Positions 1 through 10,399 of a DNA stretch of 64,000 nt are shown piece by piece (position 1 is the stretch's first letter; each line of letters starts with the position of its first letter). The translations under genes were made by a program, and so were the position numbers. Below the pieces are notes generated by a model. That model did no database searches. It saw nothing but the letters and a program-made list of their open reading frames with translations, and had not been told where the DNA came from. The DNA is from Macrolepiota albuminosa (taxonomy: Eukaryota; Basidiomycota; Agaricomycetes; Agaricales; Agaricaceae): NCBI GenBank assembly GCA_027475525.1, contig JAMWFC010000122.1:1-64000 (forward strand), in the 5' to 3' direction.

Positions 1-362
1 GTCTATTTTTGCTGCAAGCTTATTAGCTCACACCGTTACTTCAACACACACCGTCTCGAGTATCTATTGGTTTAGACCGCACGTTTCTGTTTTTATTCCA
101 CTTGGAATGAGAAATGCTCTTTCATCTGACTGATATCTTTCTGCCGTACAACATGTTGAAGGATTAAATTGTGGACTGAGGACAGTCACAAAAGGCGATA
201 GATAGCCATGGAGCAACAACTTCTTCCCAATGTAGGTCGATTTCCTAGTTCCAGGTCTTGCACCACTGATTCGTTCCATGAAGTATTATAACGGTGTCAT
301 AATGCATACGACTTATTTGATTCAGTATACTTTTATCTGACATTGCTGTTGACTGTGACAGA
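1..362. other. No gene recognised
   Basis: Nothing in this stretch resembles a known family. It may hold upstream exons of the gene ending at 666, because a good splice acceptor (CTGTGACAG-like) sits just before 363, but no partner donor or coding exon could be chosen with confidence. Confidence 0.3.
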
Positions 363-666
363 TGTTGAGGCGAGAGTAGAATTGCTGAGAGACTTACCTA
401 AGTCTCCCGCGACCAAACCCCGATCCTCAGTTCCTAGTAAGAAATCTCGTGCTCGCCCAACTGATAACCACGCCCGCGCCCCAGTCGAGTCGAAGATCAC
501 TGTAACCGAGAACGAGAACGGGACGACTGATGTGGTGATGAAGGACGGCACTCAGATTGATCCTAAGTTGGCATACGTCGAGTTGACTGATTACATTGAC
601 GAGGAGGATGCCGCACTCTCTAACGAGCAGCAAGGCGAAGTGGATGCCGAAGGAGAAGAAGAATAA
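363..666 (+). CDS. Hypothetical protein, probable terminal exon
   Basis: An open frame of about 100 residues ends in TAA at 664-666. It reads back to a splice-acceptor-like sequence at 354-362, so it is more likely a last exon than a complete gene; the ATG at 343 would lie in the intron. The protein is hydrophilic: a basic, Ser/Pro/Lys-rich first half, then an acidic tail ending in a run of glutamates, with no membrane segment. This looks like a disordered nuclear or cytoplasmic tail. I do not recognise the family. The balanced codon use without stops argues that it is real, but the upstream exons were not found. Confidence 0.4.
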
Positions 667-1531
667 ATTGGCGACGTATTAACTAATCGATAAGGTTCCA
701 TCCTTATAAATTTTTCTCGCTTCTCCATTCAATTTCCTTAAAAACTTTTAAAACACAACTACTTAGTATAGACGTCCCCTCCTATGGTTCGTCTGGGGGG
801 AATGCACCCGACTACAGTAGGTCCTTTAATTACTGACCTGCTCTTACTCATTTGCTATGATTATCGCAGTTACACCTTAGTATAAAAGACCTAGTCGATT
901 GTGGATTAGGTAGCTTTTCACAATATTAGGACTTACTCCAGTTCTATAGTGAGGCTCTCATCTCGTGTGACGAAACTTTACTCTATTTGGTAGACTTCCG
1001 TTACACTCCTTGAACTGGCGGCTGACCCACCTTATTTCGGTCAGGTTCATCATCGTCTTGGAAATTTCCCATTGTGAGAGTTCGAAGCAACTCGCAATGT
1101 GTCTCACCCAAACTCGCAAATATCGCATTAGTATCATATTGTAAAGTATCATTATTATATATACTTCAGACATGAGCGACGAAGTCAAAGATAGCGAATT
1201 TGAGACCGGATTTTTGGGATTTTCCCGGACAACGTCATTCCATGAGGCAGTCACAAAACCTAGACCTGCACACGTCTTAAAACCGTTCGGTATACCGTCT
1301 GCGTAGCATGCACAGAAGAAGGAGCCGGTATGGAGGCTTTGAATTCAAGTGAAAGCACAATAAGCGAATTAAAGCCAAGTCGGGAAGATATCAAGTCGTA
1401 CCTTCGACCAAATCCAGCTTTCACTGGGCGGCATGAGGCCCGGCATATGGTTGAAGACGTCGACAAGGAACGCTAGCGACCGTTGGTGTAATATCGTTCT
1501 CCGGGATTAATCCGGCAAATCAGGGTCACAA
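667..1531. other. Intergenic, no gene recognised
   Basis: A TATAAAAG sequence lies at 881-888, but no convincing open frame follows at the right distance. Short frames on both strands have no recognisable content. The sequence is likely spacer plus the promoter of the F-box-like gene that starts at 1532. Confidence 0.3.
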
Positions 1532-2887
1532 ATGGCCTTTCCGACCGAGATATTATTCTCCATTCTTCGAAAAGCAACACTTGTCCCAGAGGCGTTTGAC
1601 ACTTCTCCCTCTAGCTTTTTTGAAGACCGTAATGCAGTCATTCAACTCGTATGCGATTCCATGAAAACGAAGACCTCTCTCTCCCTGGTTTCAAAGACTT
1701 TTCACAATTTGATGGAGGTTTATCTCTATGAAATCGTGATGATATTTCGCTTCGAATATATCCCAATAATCCTGCAAAGCCTCATAACAACACCTGTAGG
1801 GTTTCGTGTTCCCCGAGGTTATAGATGTCGCCGTCTCGACTTCTATCTGGGCATCGGCCATATCATCTACGCTGACGAGGCTTGGTACGAGGGCGGCCAT
1901 ATCTTATGGGGTTTGATCCCAGCATGTCCCAATCTGGAGATACTAATGGCCCGAATGGTTTGCTCGGGTCCTGGGGTGAATTTACCCCACCTCACTCACA
2001 AGGCTTTATGGATGACTATTGCAACATATTGGTCGAAAAGCCTTCGGCGCCTTGAGTTGTATGGCTTTGCGATCCGGACAGACCGTGTGGAGATGATGTT
2101 GCGTTATATCACAAGCCTCGGGTCATGCTGTATCAGTGGTGTTACAAAGTTTGATCCACGTTCGGATACGTATGACGACGAAGAACCAAAAGAGCGTCAG
2201 GTGAGGGGTCAACATAGATTGGTATGTTTCGTGGACGATTGGGACTATTCAGAGATGTCTGGTTGGTTTGACGCGTCGACTGTGGAAGAATTCAAGACAG
2301 CAAAGGAGAATTCTCAATGGCCACCGTTTGATTCTCTCCCCCCATATACTCTTCCATCTTTACATACGTTACGCCTCGAGAGGCTCGATTTGAAGAGGCT
2401 TCATCAATTCAGTTTCCCACTCCTGTGTCATCTTGGCATGACTTGTCGTTTCGGTGACAGATTAGACCGATGCGCAGCTTATAGTCATTTCCCAACTTCT
2501 GTTACGCATCTTATCTATGCTGGGGAAGACATTCCATTAGTCCATCTTTTCCGATTCTTCCCTCAGATGAAGCAACTGACGGTAGCGATCGAGCAAAGCA
2601 TCATTCCCACCTCGGAGTATCAATCCATGGCACCTCACTTGGCCCTCGAGACTGTCGAGCTGGCGAGCTGGGATTATTCGTTACCACAACAACCACTGAT
2701 ACAAGACATTCTCACTGCTGTTCGCGAAAAAAAGCTGCCTCACCTGCAGACTATCAAGCTCACGTCCCCTGCGAAGTACAGGGAATTGCCTTGGAAAGAG
2801 CAATGTGAAGCCTTGGACGTCAGGTTGGAGGAAGTGATAAGGCCAAAGCCAGCTTTCCATGGTATGAGCAGACGGCATCAGATATAA
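1532..2887 (+). CDS. F-box/LRR-like protein, 451 residues
   Basis: A single uninterrupted exon encodes 451 residues. The N-terminus starts MAFPTEILFSILRKA and reaches SLVSKTFHNLMEVYLYE at about residues 50-66; this is the F-box pattern (P-x-E-I-L/hydrophobic core, then L-V-C/S-K-x-F-x-x-L) of the large mushroom F-box families. The remainder has spaced leucine-rich segments (for example around residues 170-185 and 270-300), as expected of a degenerate LRR substrate-binding region. By family knowledge such proteins are SCF ubiquitin-ligase adaptors that bind Skp1 through the F-box; the substrate is unknown. The start was chosen because it has A at -3 and places the F-box at the very N-terminus. 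No damage is seen and the gene could be functional. Confidence 0.7.
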   Translation: MAFPTEILFSILRKATLVPEAFDTSPSSFFEDRNAVIQLVCDSMKTKTSLSLVSKTFHNLMEVYLYEIVMIFRFEYIPIILQSLITTPVGFRVPRGYRCRRLDFYLGIGHIIYADEAWYEGGHILWGLIPACPNLEILMARMVCSGPGVNLPHLTHKALWMTIATYWSKSLRRLELYGFAIRTDRVEMMLRYITSLGSCCISGVTKFDPRSDTYDDEEPKERQVRGQHRLVCFVDDWDYSEMSGWFDASTVEEFKTAKENSQWPPFDSLPPYTLPSLHTLRLERLDLKRLHQFSFPLLCHLGMTCRFGDRLDRCAAYSHFPTSVTHLIYAGEDIPLVHLFRFFPQMKQLTVAIEQSIIPTSEYQSMAPHLALETVELASWDYSLPQQPLIQDILTAVREKKLPHLQTIKLTSPAKYRELPWKEQCEALDVRLEEVIRPKPAFHGMSRRHQI

Positions 2888-3072
2888 GCGATTCAATACA
2901 TAGAATTTTGGCTCGATACCGACTGCTGTGGACTAAATTAAGAACTTCATGGCCTGCCCAAATGCCATAGCGTGTATGTTCTAATTATCATATCTAGCTA
3001 GTCGCCGTAGCTGCTAACGCTACCCAGGTTTCCCATTACGGTCTGGAACATAGCGGAAGAAAAAGATGACAC

Positions 3073-3166
3073 GGCGCTATAGCCAAGTGGTTACGGCGAC
3101 AGATTAGAATCAATCTACTTTATCTGTTCCTCTTTGAGGGCGCAGGTTCAAATCCTGCTGGCGTCG
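3073..3166 (+). tRNA. tRNA-Ser(AGA) with 12-nt intron, copy 1
   Basis: A complete cloverleaf can be drawn. The 7-bp acceptor stem GGCGCTA/TGGCGTC includes two G-U pairs, the D stem is GCC/GGC, and the anticodon stem is ACAGA/TCTGT with loop TTAGAA+A. There is a serine-type long variable arm (CCTC-TTT-GAGG) and T stem GCAGG/CCTGC around TTCAAAT. The anticodon AGA is at 3106-3108. A 12-nt intron lies at the canonical place after position 37 (3110-3121). Internal A and B boxes are present, and a T5 Pol III terminator follows at 3185-3189. The mature sequence is identical to copy 2 at 3966. Confidence 0.93.
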
Positions 3167-3184
3167 AACGTCTCGTGAACATTG

Positions 3185-3189
3185 TTTTT
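3185..3189 (+). terminator. Pol III T5 terminator of tRNA-Ser copy 1
   Basis: Five T residues begin 19 nt after the discriminator base of the tRNA gene. Confidence 0.7.
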
Positions 3190-3965
3190 GATTTTTGTTT
3201 CCCATTGTTTGAGCCCGCACTTAGTCGAGTCGGGAGAGCCGATTGATTGAGTAAATCAAGACATATTTTTCTGTGCCGGCGACTTTGATTCAGCGTTGCA
3301 GGGAGTATGGATTTGCGGTTGACATCAAACTTGTTACACACACGACAAAACGGACGATTGTGCCGGTAGCTGTGAACGTAATGTTCTCGACAAGTGTGGA
3401 TCGCTTCCAAATGAATGAAGGTATACCATCGCAAAGAAGTCATCATGTTCATTGTTAATCAGCTTGTTCATAGTGCCCGATGTCTTTGTATGTCTGCTCT
3501 AGGAAGCACTGCCTTAGAATCCTGCTCACCGAGAAATCAATTTGTCTTGGATACGCGTTAATTCGTGGCTGCCGACGGAGCATGTGACGAGAGAAGCAAG
3601 GCCATTTGAGCATGAGCTTTGCCAGAGCAAGCAGATCCCGTCGCTACGTGAAAGAATGGGGGACGAACTTCAGTTGACTATGTGGGGTGGGGATAGCAAC
3701 ACGTTCGTAGACCTTGGATAAGGTCTTGAATGGGATATTGCCAATGACCACACTTCTCAAATTCTGTTTACCGGGAAAGCCGGAGAGCTCATCGGGAGGG
3801 CCGATACGGCCTGTCCCATCTCCGACATGTGTATTCGTGACACCACATAAGCTATAATATAAAAGGGCGAGGCGTGGTGGGTAAATGCAGAATGATAATA
3901 CGGTTAGCTTGGACTCAACTCTGTCGCTAATCGTCGGAACCACCTGCGTAACGAACTTCATAGCA
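3190..3965. other. Spacer between the tRNA genes, with a weak minus-strand frame
   Basis: A minus-strand frame at 3644-3979 ends in a fairly protein-like stretch (…NLRSVVIGNIPFKTL…) but overlaps the second tRNA gene at its start and matches no family I know. It could be a leftover exon of a lost gene. Nothing else is recognised here. Confidence 0.25.
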
Positions 3966-4059
3966 GGCGCTATAGCCAAGTGGTTACGGCGACAGATTAG
4001 AATCTTGAAAAACTATCTGTTCCTCTTTGAGGGCGCAGGTTCAAATCCTGCTGGCGTCG
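3966..4059 (+). tRNA. tRNA-Ser(AGA) with 12-nt intron, copy 2
   Basis: Every mature position matches copy 1 at 3073, with anticodon AGA at 3999-4001. The intron at 4003-4014 has the same length (12 nt) but a different sequence after its first few bases. The long variable arm identifies it as serine. A T5 terminator follows at 4071-4075. The pair probably arose by local duplication, with the intron free to diverge and the mature tRNA held constant. Confidence 0.93.
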
Positions 4060-4070
4060 CGTTGACATTC

Positions 4071-4075
4071 TTTTT
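4071..4075 (+). terminator. Pol III T5 terminator of tRNA-Ser copy 2
   Basis: Five T residues begin 12 nt after the discriminator base. Confidence 0.7.
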
Positions 4076-4679
4076 CGCACCAGTCCATTGATTGGTTCTC
4101 CGGGCAGGACAGTGTCGTAAGTCTTGTATATAAGATCCACAAGAGAGCAGTTGGGCTATATCAGGTGCCTTGACGATGCTTCTCCCTCTATAATGCTACC
4201 ATTGCCAGCCCAGTGAGATAACACCTCGTCGAGAGTTATTCAGATTTTCTACCTTTCATCTCCTAGTTTTCTGGAATTATTCAAGTAACAAGATTAGGAG
4301 GTAGTTCACCTGTCACTCGGGAGGGGAACGAGCCCAGAGTGCACATGTGTCAAGACCCGTGGAAAATATCACGACTTGAGTGTTTCACAAGTGCCCGCAT
4401 AGATGAGTGCATGAACTATCGACGAAGAGTTCTGCGAAGATGATTGTCAAGTGGTCGTCTTTACACGTAACAAAGCCAAGCAATGTGCAGTCCCAATTTA
4501 GGAGCCTTTTTTCGTTATTTTACTTCCATCGCAAGTATTTTCTCCATTCATTTTCATGATCAATTCGCAACTTGCTACGAGCTCAAACTCGAGTCAGGAA
4601 AGTTTTCATTTTTTGTGCGGGGGTTCATAATGTCAGGCTGTTGTTCGCAACTCGCAATGCGGCGCCACAACTAGACTGT

Positions 4680-4742
4680 TGCGAGAAATTTATTAAATAA
4701 GTATGAGTTGGCATGTTCAGCATACCTGTTACGAGACGAATA
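4680..4742. repeat. Direct repeat of about 64 bp, copy 1
   Basis: This stretch (GCGAGAAATTTATT… to …ACGAGACGAATAGG) recurs with few changes at 5036-5099. It has no coding content, so it is probably a short dispersed or locally duplicated element. Confidence 0.6.
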
Positions 4743-4783
4743 GGTCGGGTTAAATCCCCGATTTCACAAGACATTGAGATCAC

Positions 4784-4844
4784 TGCACCTAGAGAGCGAT
4801 GAGCCTGGTAGGGACAAACCATCTCGACGATTGCTCTCTAGGTG
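4784..4844. repeat. Short inverted repeat with 14-bp arms
   Basis: TGCACCTAGAGAGC near 4784 is answered by its reverse complement GCTCTCTAGGTGCA at about 4831-4844. The spacer is too short for a transposon; it could form a hairpin. No function can be assigned. Confidence 0.5.
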
Positions 4845-4916
4845 CACAATATAACTGACGGAAAGGGATAAACATAGATTGTCTTCTAGCTAAGAGTGAC
4901 TTGGAATACTTTTTCG

Positions 4917-4966
4917 CGCTACCCTCCCGCCGCTACCCTCCCGCCGCTACCCTCCCGCCGCTACCC
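4917..4966. repeat. 14-bp minisatellite, about 3.5 copies
   Basis: The unit CGCTACCCTCCCGC is repeated head to tail three times plus a partial copy, with no changes. It lies about 280 bp beyond the 3' end of the chitin synthase pseudogene. Confidence 0.85.
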
Positions 4967-5035
4967 TTTAATTTACCGTAACATAGCCCTCACACAGCAG
5001 GTACAAAAATTTTAACTCTGCGACCGAGACCGGCT

Positions 5036-5099
5036 CGAGAAATTTATTGAATAAGTAAGAGTTGGTAATGTTCAACATACCTGTTACGAGACGAATAGA
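5036..5099. repeat. Direct repeat of about 64 bp, copy 2
   Basis: Second copy of the repeat at 4680-4742, with a few substitutions and a one-base insertion. Confidence 0.6.
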
Positions 5100-5247
5100 A
5101 CTAAGGAAAACATATCTACGGCGCGACTGACTACTGTGGCTCAGTGGTCACGGGCGTATCGTGACACATAAAGGTATAGAGATTCGCAGAAACGCGCTGG
5201 AAGTGTAGAGTATGTCGACGGACTAACATCCGCCCCATGTCCCCATA

Positions 5248-8179
5248 TCAATTAAGCCTGAAGAAACGACGAACACCCCGAGTGAGGTGCAACTTGGTCG
5301 AATAAAACAAGCACTACAAGCGGCAGTCATCAGTAATCGTTGAAGAGATACAGGTTGACCGACAAGACGAGGGCTTACCCCAACGAAGCGCACGAAAGAA
5401 AGAGCAAAGGTACTATACAGCAGCACAGTAAAATACATATTCCGTTTGGATGCATAATCAAGGAACCACTTCTGCACAAACTCGCCAGTGACATACTTCG
5501 ACTCGAGGTCAAGCCAGCCGTTGAGGTTCTCAACAACAAGCACAAGGACGGCATTACTAAACATCCACGACGCGACGAGCCACGTGCAGAAGGTCTTGCT
5601 CTCGTCATCCAAGGTAGGCTTCTCACGCGTCTCCTCCCCCGCCTCGTCGTCCTTCTTCAGCGCCCGGGTGAGAGTTTCCTGAAAGGCGGCGTTGATATTC
5701 TCTTGAGTGTTCATCGTATCATCTACGACTGCAGCGTCAGCAGTGGCCTCGGACGTGATCGACGGAAGAGCCTCGTTCATATCGGATCCCTTGGTACCCC
5801 ACGAAACGTCATGCAGGTTGCAAAACGCGTAGACGTTGAGCACGTTGACGAAGCTAAGGGCCAACAAAAGGTATTGTAGGAACGAAAGGAACATGTGCGC
5901 AGGGTCGAACTGCGGAAAAGTGGTTAGGGAAAATGAGAGAAGGTATCGTAAGGAAGACTCACGACTAGGATAGATGCGACGAAGTAGATACCGAATGTTG
6001 CAATCATGGCTGCCATCAACGGACCAAGGGGGGACTGGAGGAAAGTCTCGATGAACCCTTTGTGCTGAGCGACGCGTTCAGGAATGGCTCTGAGAGACAG
6101 GACCATAAGCCGCAACGCGCAAAAAAGGAGATACGCAGAAAGGAAGGCGTAAACACTGTAAGCCGAACGTCATTAACGGGCGAACTACTAATGCAAGAAA
6201 AAGTATAGTACCATAGTGATAGTGTACGCCATACGTTCTCCTTTGGGCCTATTACCAAGAGCGAGGACAAACTGAAGGGCCAAAAAGATGAGGTAGATCC
6301 ATTTCAGAGCCTGATTGATCCAGTGAATGACGACGATATGTCCACCAATGATAATACCCTGGGAAGGAAGTAGATCGATGATAATGCTAAACGTAAGCCA
6401 CAAGTTTGCCAAAGAGAACCAGGTGAAGAAGAGCGTAACCGCGTTGAACTGCAATGAGTCATCGATTGAGCTTTTTTTTCATCCTCGACGGATGGATGAA
6501 CACTACACTACATACCAGAGCCTGAATAAGGAAGAAGAACTTGCGAAGGATGTTGTGCTTCGATCGATATATCTTGTAGATGTTGATCAGAGAGTAGACG
6601 GAGGCAGTGAAGGAACCATTGAGCCAGCGGCGACGTTGCCCAATGAGCTCGGGCGCGCTTTCCGGGACGTCAGTCTCAGCCTTGCTGGGCTTGACATAGG
6701 TGAACGTCCATCGTTCACCAGCTTTAGCAACAAGCTCAAAGCAAAGAATACGATCCTCGGCTAGAGGACAAATATAAGAGGGATATCGGCGTCACAGCAA
6801 ACAACATACCCAAGAACATGTTCTTCGTGAAGATGTTGATGCCCTTGTCACCAAGGCGCTCAGCCAAAGAGTGATCTCCATGGAAGTATTGCTCGAGCGG
6901 CCGACCTAAGATGGCACTATTGAGTGTGTCAGACACCAAAAGCGCAATTAGAGAATTCCACATACCGGTACCGGTAGCAAAGGCACCAGGCAAGACAGAG
7001 ACATAACCAAAGCTACTCTCAAGAGGTTTATCTATGGAAAAGGTGGGTCATCCGTACACAGATCCACAGGGAAGTACCCAAGATATTGGACATTTTATAC
7101 TCGAAGTTTTGTGCGGCAACCAGAGGGTTCAGGAGCCTTTACCACCCTTCAACATTGCATGAATCTCTTCGCAGCATCCGCCGAGAGTTGGATCGTTGTG
7201 AAAAGCCTCCCAGAGATAGTAAATGGACTTGTGTCCAGGTTTGGTGCCAGCATCAATTAAGACACAAACTTCTGGCTTGTGATTGTGATCGTGACGAGTG
7301 AGCGGGCGGGATGAACAGGGAGAAATATTGTGAAGCTCACATTAAGTATCCTTCATACCGCATTGAACAGCCAACGATGAGAGTTGATCTTCTTCTGGTT
7401 TTGCGCCTTGATAATGAGGATAATCTGAACTGGAACCAAATTCAAGTTGTTGGGATCATCGGCTTGGGGCCGGACTAGTTGTGGCTCGTGGTCGACAGAA
7501 AGTTGAGTAGTATACTGCGCCAGTTGAAGATCAGTGGGAAGATAAGTCAAAAAAATGACGCACCTCGAAAATATGTGCCACCGTGTCCTTTCCATCAACC
7601 TGCTTCTTCATGACACCATCCTGGTACACGCCGACCGCAGCCAGAATGTCCAGCACGCTCTTGTCCATCGGGGCCAAGCCATCCACAACAAGCGCAACAA
7701 CGATCGACTGCCAGTTCAGCAGATCCTCTTCTGCGTCCTTGTGCCAGAATTTCGACTGATTTGTCTTGCAGATATCGCGGATGTTCATCATGACGCCATC
7801 CATGCAGTGTGCGGGCGTAAAGAGTCTTGTTCTCGTTGTAAGAGGTCACGGCTATGAGGATTTCTGTATCCCGATCATACATCTTTGTCCGTAAAGAGTA
7901 CCCATTGGCTTCCGTGAAGTCGTCTGGGTCACAAGTGGCAGCGGTGTACCGCATGTGGCTAAGAAAAAACACTTGGTGAAAGGACCCTCTTGTCCTGATA
8001 GATCAAGACGTACAAAAACTCTGTTGAATGGTGATTCCCGGCGTACACAGGCTCAATGGCGTCCTTCACAGCTGTTGGGACCGGGTACTCTGCAATGAAG
8101 TGACCTTTCGTTACCCTGACCTTCCGTGCGATACCACGCTCCAAAGCCGCCCTCTGCCTCTTCCACCATGGCGAGTTGA
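5248..8179 (-). pseudogene. Chitin synthase (class I/II type) pseudogene, N-terminus lost
   Basis: Chitin synthases are membrane enzymes that polymerise UDP-GlcNAc into cell-wall chitin. Exons on the minus strand: 8179-8014, 7958-7564, 7514-7341, 7275-7078, 7031-6966, 6916-6810, 6760-6516, 6448-6212, 6155-5963, 5909-5379 and 5313-5248. Signature segments follow the family order: [65 protein letters not shown], then membrane segments, CNLHDVSWGTKGSD and VVENLNGWLD. Most introns are 46-67 nt with agreeing phases. Lesions: a 4-bp tandem duplication at 7796-7803; TGA replacing a Gly codon at 7353-7355; one base lost near 7135-7140; four bases lost at about 6976-6981 in GAF..YRYR; and exons that disagree in phase across the 6156-6211 intron. 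An acceptor ends at 8180, but no recognisable exon lies upstream before the repeats at 8.6 kb. The gene is dead unless the sequence is error-rich. Confidence 0.88.
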
Positions 8180-8644
8180 CTATTGAGGAAAAAGACAACA
8201 TCAGCGCAGTCAGAGAAGTCAGAGAGACTATTATAGCACATTGTAGTGATGGTGCATGAAACTAATTATAACACTGGGTGGCCTGACAGTCATGAGAAAC
8301 GAGAGATGGGCAGAGAGTGTGATCCCCAGCAGAAATCGCGTCGCGCCGAATCAAGCCGAATCTTACCATATAGATACCAATCGAACGTGCCAAATTGTGA
8401 GCATGCTTTGACATCGACCTGGTTGCAATTGGGGACTTGGAGGAGATTGACCCAACGAAAGCACGTGGTCACGGGGAATGCCGAGGGGGACTAGACGAAC
8501 TTTTGTGTCACTCAACAGTGGAGGGCTACAACTTCAAGTTAGTTAGCCCTTGAGGATGTACTCTACTATTCTACATCTATTCTATACTATAAGGTCTCAT
8601 CTCAAGCAGGAAGCAGCACAATATGGATACAACTGTTTCTAGGC
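8180..8644. other. Remnant upstream of the chitin synthase, nothing assigned
   Basis: The chitin synthase N-terminal exon should lie here on the minus strand. A splice acceptor ends at 8180 and a GTAAGA donor-like site occurs near 8368, but the short frame before it does not resemble a chitin synthase N-terminus. Confidence 0.3.
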
Positions 8645-8649
8645 ACTTC

Positions 8650-8655
8650 ATTTTC

Positions 8656-8688
<33 letters not shown>
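8650..8688. repeat. (TTTTC)n microsatellite ending in a T run
   Basis: Five or so TTTTC units run into about 12 T residues. It marks the junction between host sequence and the transposon-rich middle of the window. Confidence 0.9.
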
Positions 8689-8833
8689 GGAGGAGTGTTA
8701 CCATTTCTGGTAGCTATTTACAACTAACAACTTTGCCCTTTAGGGGTTAGCTTATTTAGCTTGCTAATTATAGATAGTTTGTCCATCTTGAGGTGTCCAC
8801 CCTGAGAAAATGCTTTATACACACTCCTGATAT

Positions 8834-9352
8834 TGTAAGGGAAACCTCTGGAGGCTATAGCTCAGTCACATAGCTGGCAGAGGGAGATCCAAAGTGTATT
8901 AGAGTATATACTGACAATATCATAATAACTACTCACCTGGCAGAGGAAGATCCAAAGAGAACAAGTCTAAGGATTCTCTATGCCAGGTTGGACGCTTCTG
9001 GGGTCTCTGAAGCATGGAAAACAACTGTACAGTACAACAAAACCTTGAAAACTTGAAAATTGCCTAAATAAACAACTGTACAAACAAGGCAGGAAAACTC
9101 TGGACTTTGGAAGTCAGAAAGGCAAACTCTGGCTTATATAAGCAGTCTGGAAGCAGTGCTGAAGAATCCACACTTGTCTGAATGATAGCTAAAGAATCAG
9201 AGCACCTCAAAAGCTGAGAATAGGACTAACAGATAGTGTTAAGAGAATAGAAACAGCAAAATGAGAGAATGATAGAAGAAATAAGGAAATGAATAAAAGA
9301 AGAGTGAAGAAATAAGAAGCAAAAGAAGGAAGAAATGAGGAGTCTCCTGACA
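8834..9352. mobile_element. Solo LTR, family B, copy 1
   Basis: A 519-bp unit begins TGTAAGG and ends CCTGACA, with the TG...CA ends of an LTR. It contains a TTATATAA box at 9134-9141. It is the same repeat as 44825-45420 (inverted) and 52382-52900 (direct, also 519 bp). The flanks GATAT (8829-8833) and GGTAT (9353-9357) agree in four of five bases, consistent with an aged 5-bp target duplication. No internal retrotransposon sequence of this family is seen, so it is a solo LTR left by LTR-LTR recombination. Confidence 0.8.
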
Positions 9353-9439
9353 GGTATGGAGTAGTGTGGGGGTCCATGTTACCTGTTGAGAGGTATGTTG
9401 TCTCCTGGGAGTTCTGGGTCATGTATACCCACTAAAACC

Positions 9440-9960
9440 TCAGCTCATCTTGGCCAGTCCATCAGCAAGTTGCTCTCATTTTCTAGCAGGCCTTTCTACA
9501 TCTCCTTCACTAGATGTCTTTTTTTCCTGTCACTTTGTGTTGCCACTTCTGATTGAGAGAAGGCAGTCCAGGTTTAGCCTATTATTTATCTTTATTCTCA
9601 GCATCTTTATGACTGCCTTGCCTGTGAGTATATTGTCTGGCCTATTTTCCATTTTAATGATTCTTCTGCATCTTAGTGCCCAGATTGTGGTTGCAGCCTC
9701 TATTGTCAGCAGTCTGTTGAGTCTTGAGTCTCCTCTCTTGGTTCTACTGGTTGGGCTCTTCCAATGTGTTGCCCTACAACCCAAGATGTTGCCCAGGTCT
9801 GGTTTACTCCAGGCAACACCCTTCATCTTTCACCATCCTTCTATTGCCTGCCATATTTCTTTCTGGCCTGGGGCTTCACAGTGTAGTAGTATGTGTTTCA
9901 TAGAGTCTTCAATATTACAGGTTGAGCACAAAGCTCTTGTCTTATAGGGGGGCTCCTTTG
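9440..9960 (-). pseudogene. LINE (Tad-like) 3' fragment, RNase H/C-terminal region
   Basis: The minus-strand translation gives a CSTCNIEDSMKHILLHCEA motif (zinc-knuckle-like C-x2-C...H...C), then W, a GCRATHWK stretch, TIEAATTIWALRCRRII and RLNLDCLLSIR. This matches in order the C-terminal region after the reverse transcriptase in Tad-type non-LTR retrotransposons of mushrooms. The frame ends abruptly toward the solo LTR at 8834-9352. No reverse transcriptase catalytic part is present, so the copy is a truncated remnant. Confidence 0.6.
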
Positions 9961-10116
9961 TTCCAAACTCACCTAAGGCAGGACACCTCAAGCTTCTTGA
10001 TGGGATTTTAGGTGTATGTATTGTATAGACAGTAATAGGCTTAAGACAACAACCTCTGGTATGGTTGATAGTGCCTTTTCCAAAAAAGGAACTGGCTAAT
10101 CTCAGATTCCACTAAA

Positions 10117-10266
10117 GAGGTTCTTCTCAAACATCCCCTTCTGGCCAGACCTCAGTGAAAACCTCCTGACAACATTGGCAATTCTACCAGAGAGGTTCCT
10201 CTTGAACCTCCCCTCCCAGTCTGACCTCATTAGAAACCTCCTGAGAACTTTGGCAATGGAACTTGT
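10117..10266. repeat. Diverged 75-bp tandem repeat, two copies
   Basis: Two copies of about 75 bp start at 10117 and 10192 (each begins GAGGTTC) and differ at many positions, unlike the exact 77-bp duplications elsewhere. It is therefore an old, real duplication. Confidence 0.6.
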
Positions 10267-10399
10267 AAGCTTTGTTCTTTTGATATTTGCCATCTTCTCC
10301 TTATTTTTCACCATGCTGCTGCTTAAACTGTCAACTCGTGCTCAATAACTAGCCACTCTCAGCTTAGGCCATTACTTCTCAAGTCCTATCAAGCATGGT

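Larger units (their letters stand above)
4076..5247. other. Intergenic with small repeats, no gene recognised
   Basis: No coding sequence is recognised. The stretch holds a 14-bp minisatellite (4917-4966), a direct repeat of about 64 bp (near 4680-4742 and 5036-5099) and a short inverted repeat (4784-4844), each listed separately. Confidence 0.35.

Noticed and set aside
3885..4091. Plus-strand frame across the second tRNA gene
   Set aside because: It reads through a clear tRNA with intron and terminator.
5340..5879. Plus-strand frame of 179 residues
   Set aside because: It is antisense to the conserved C-terminal chitin synthase exon.
8692..8828. Possible small MITE with GGAGTGT ends
   Set aside because: The inverted match is only about eight bases and no target duplication is seen.
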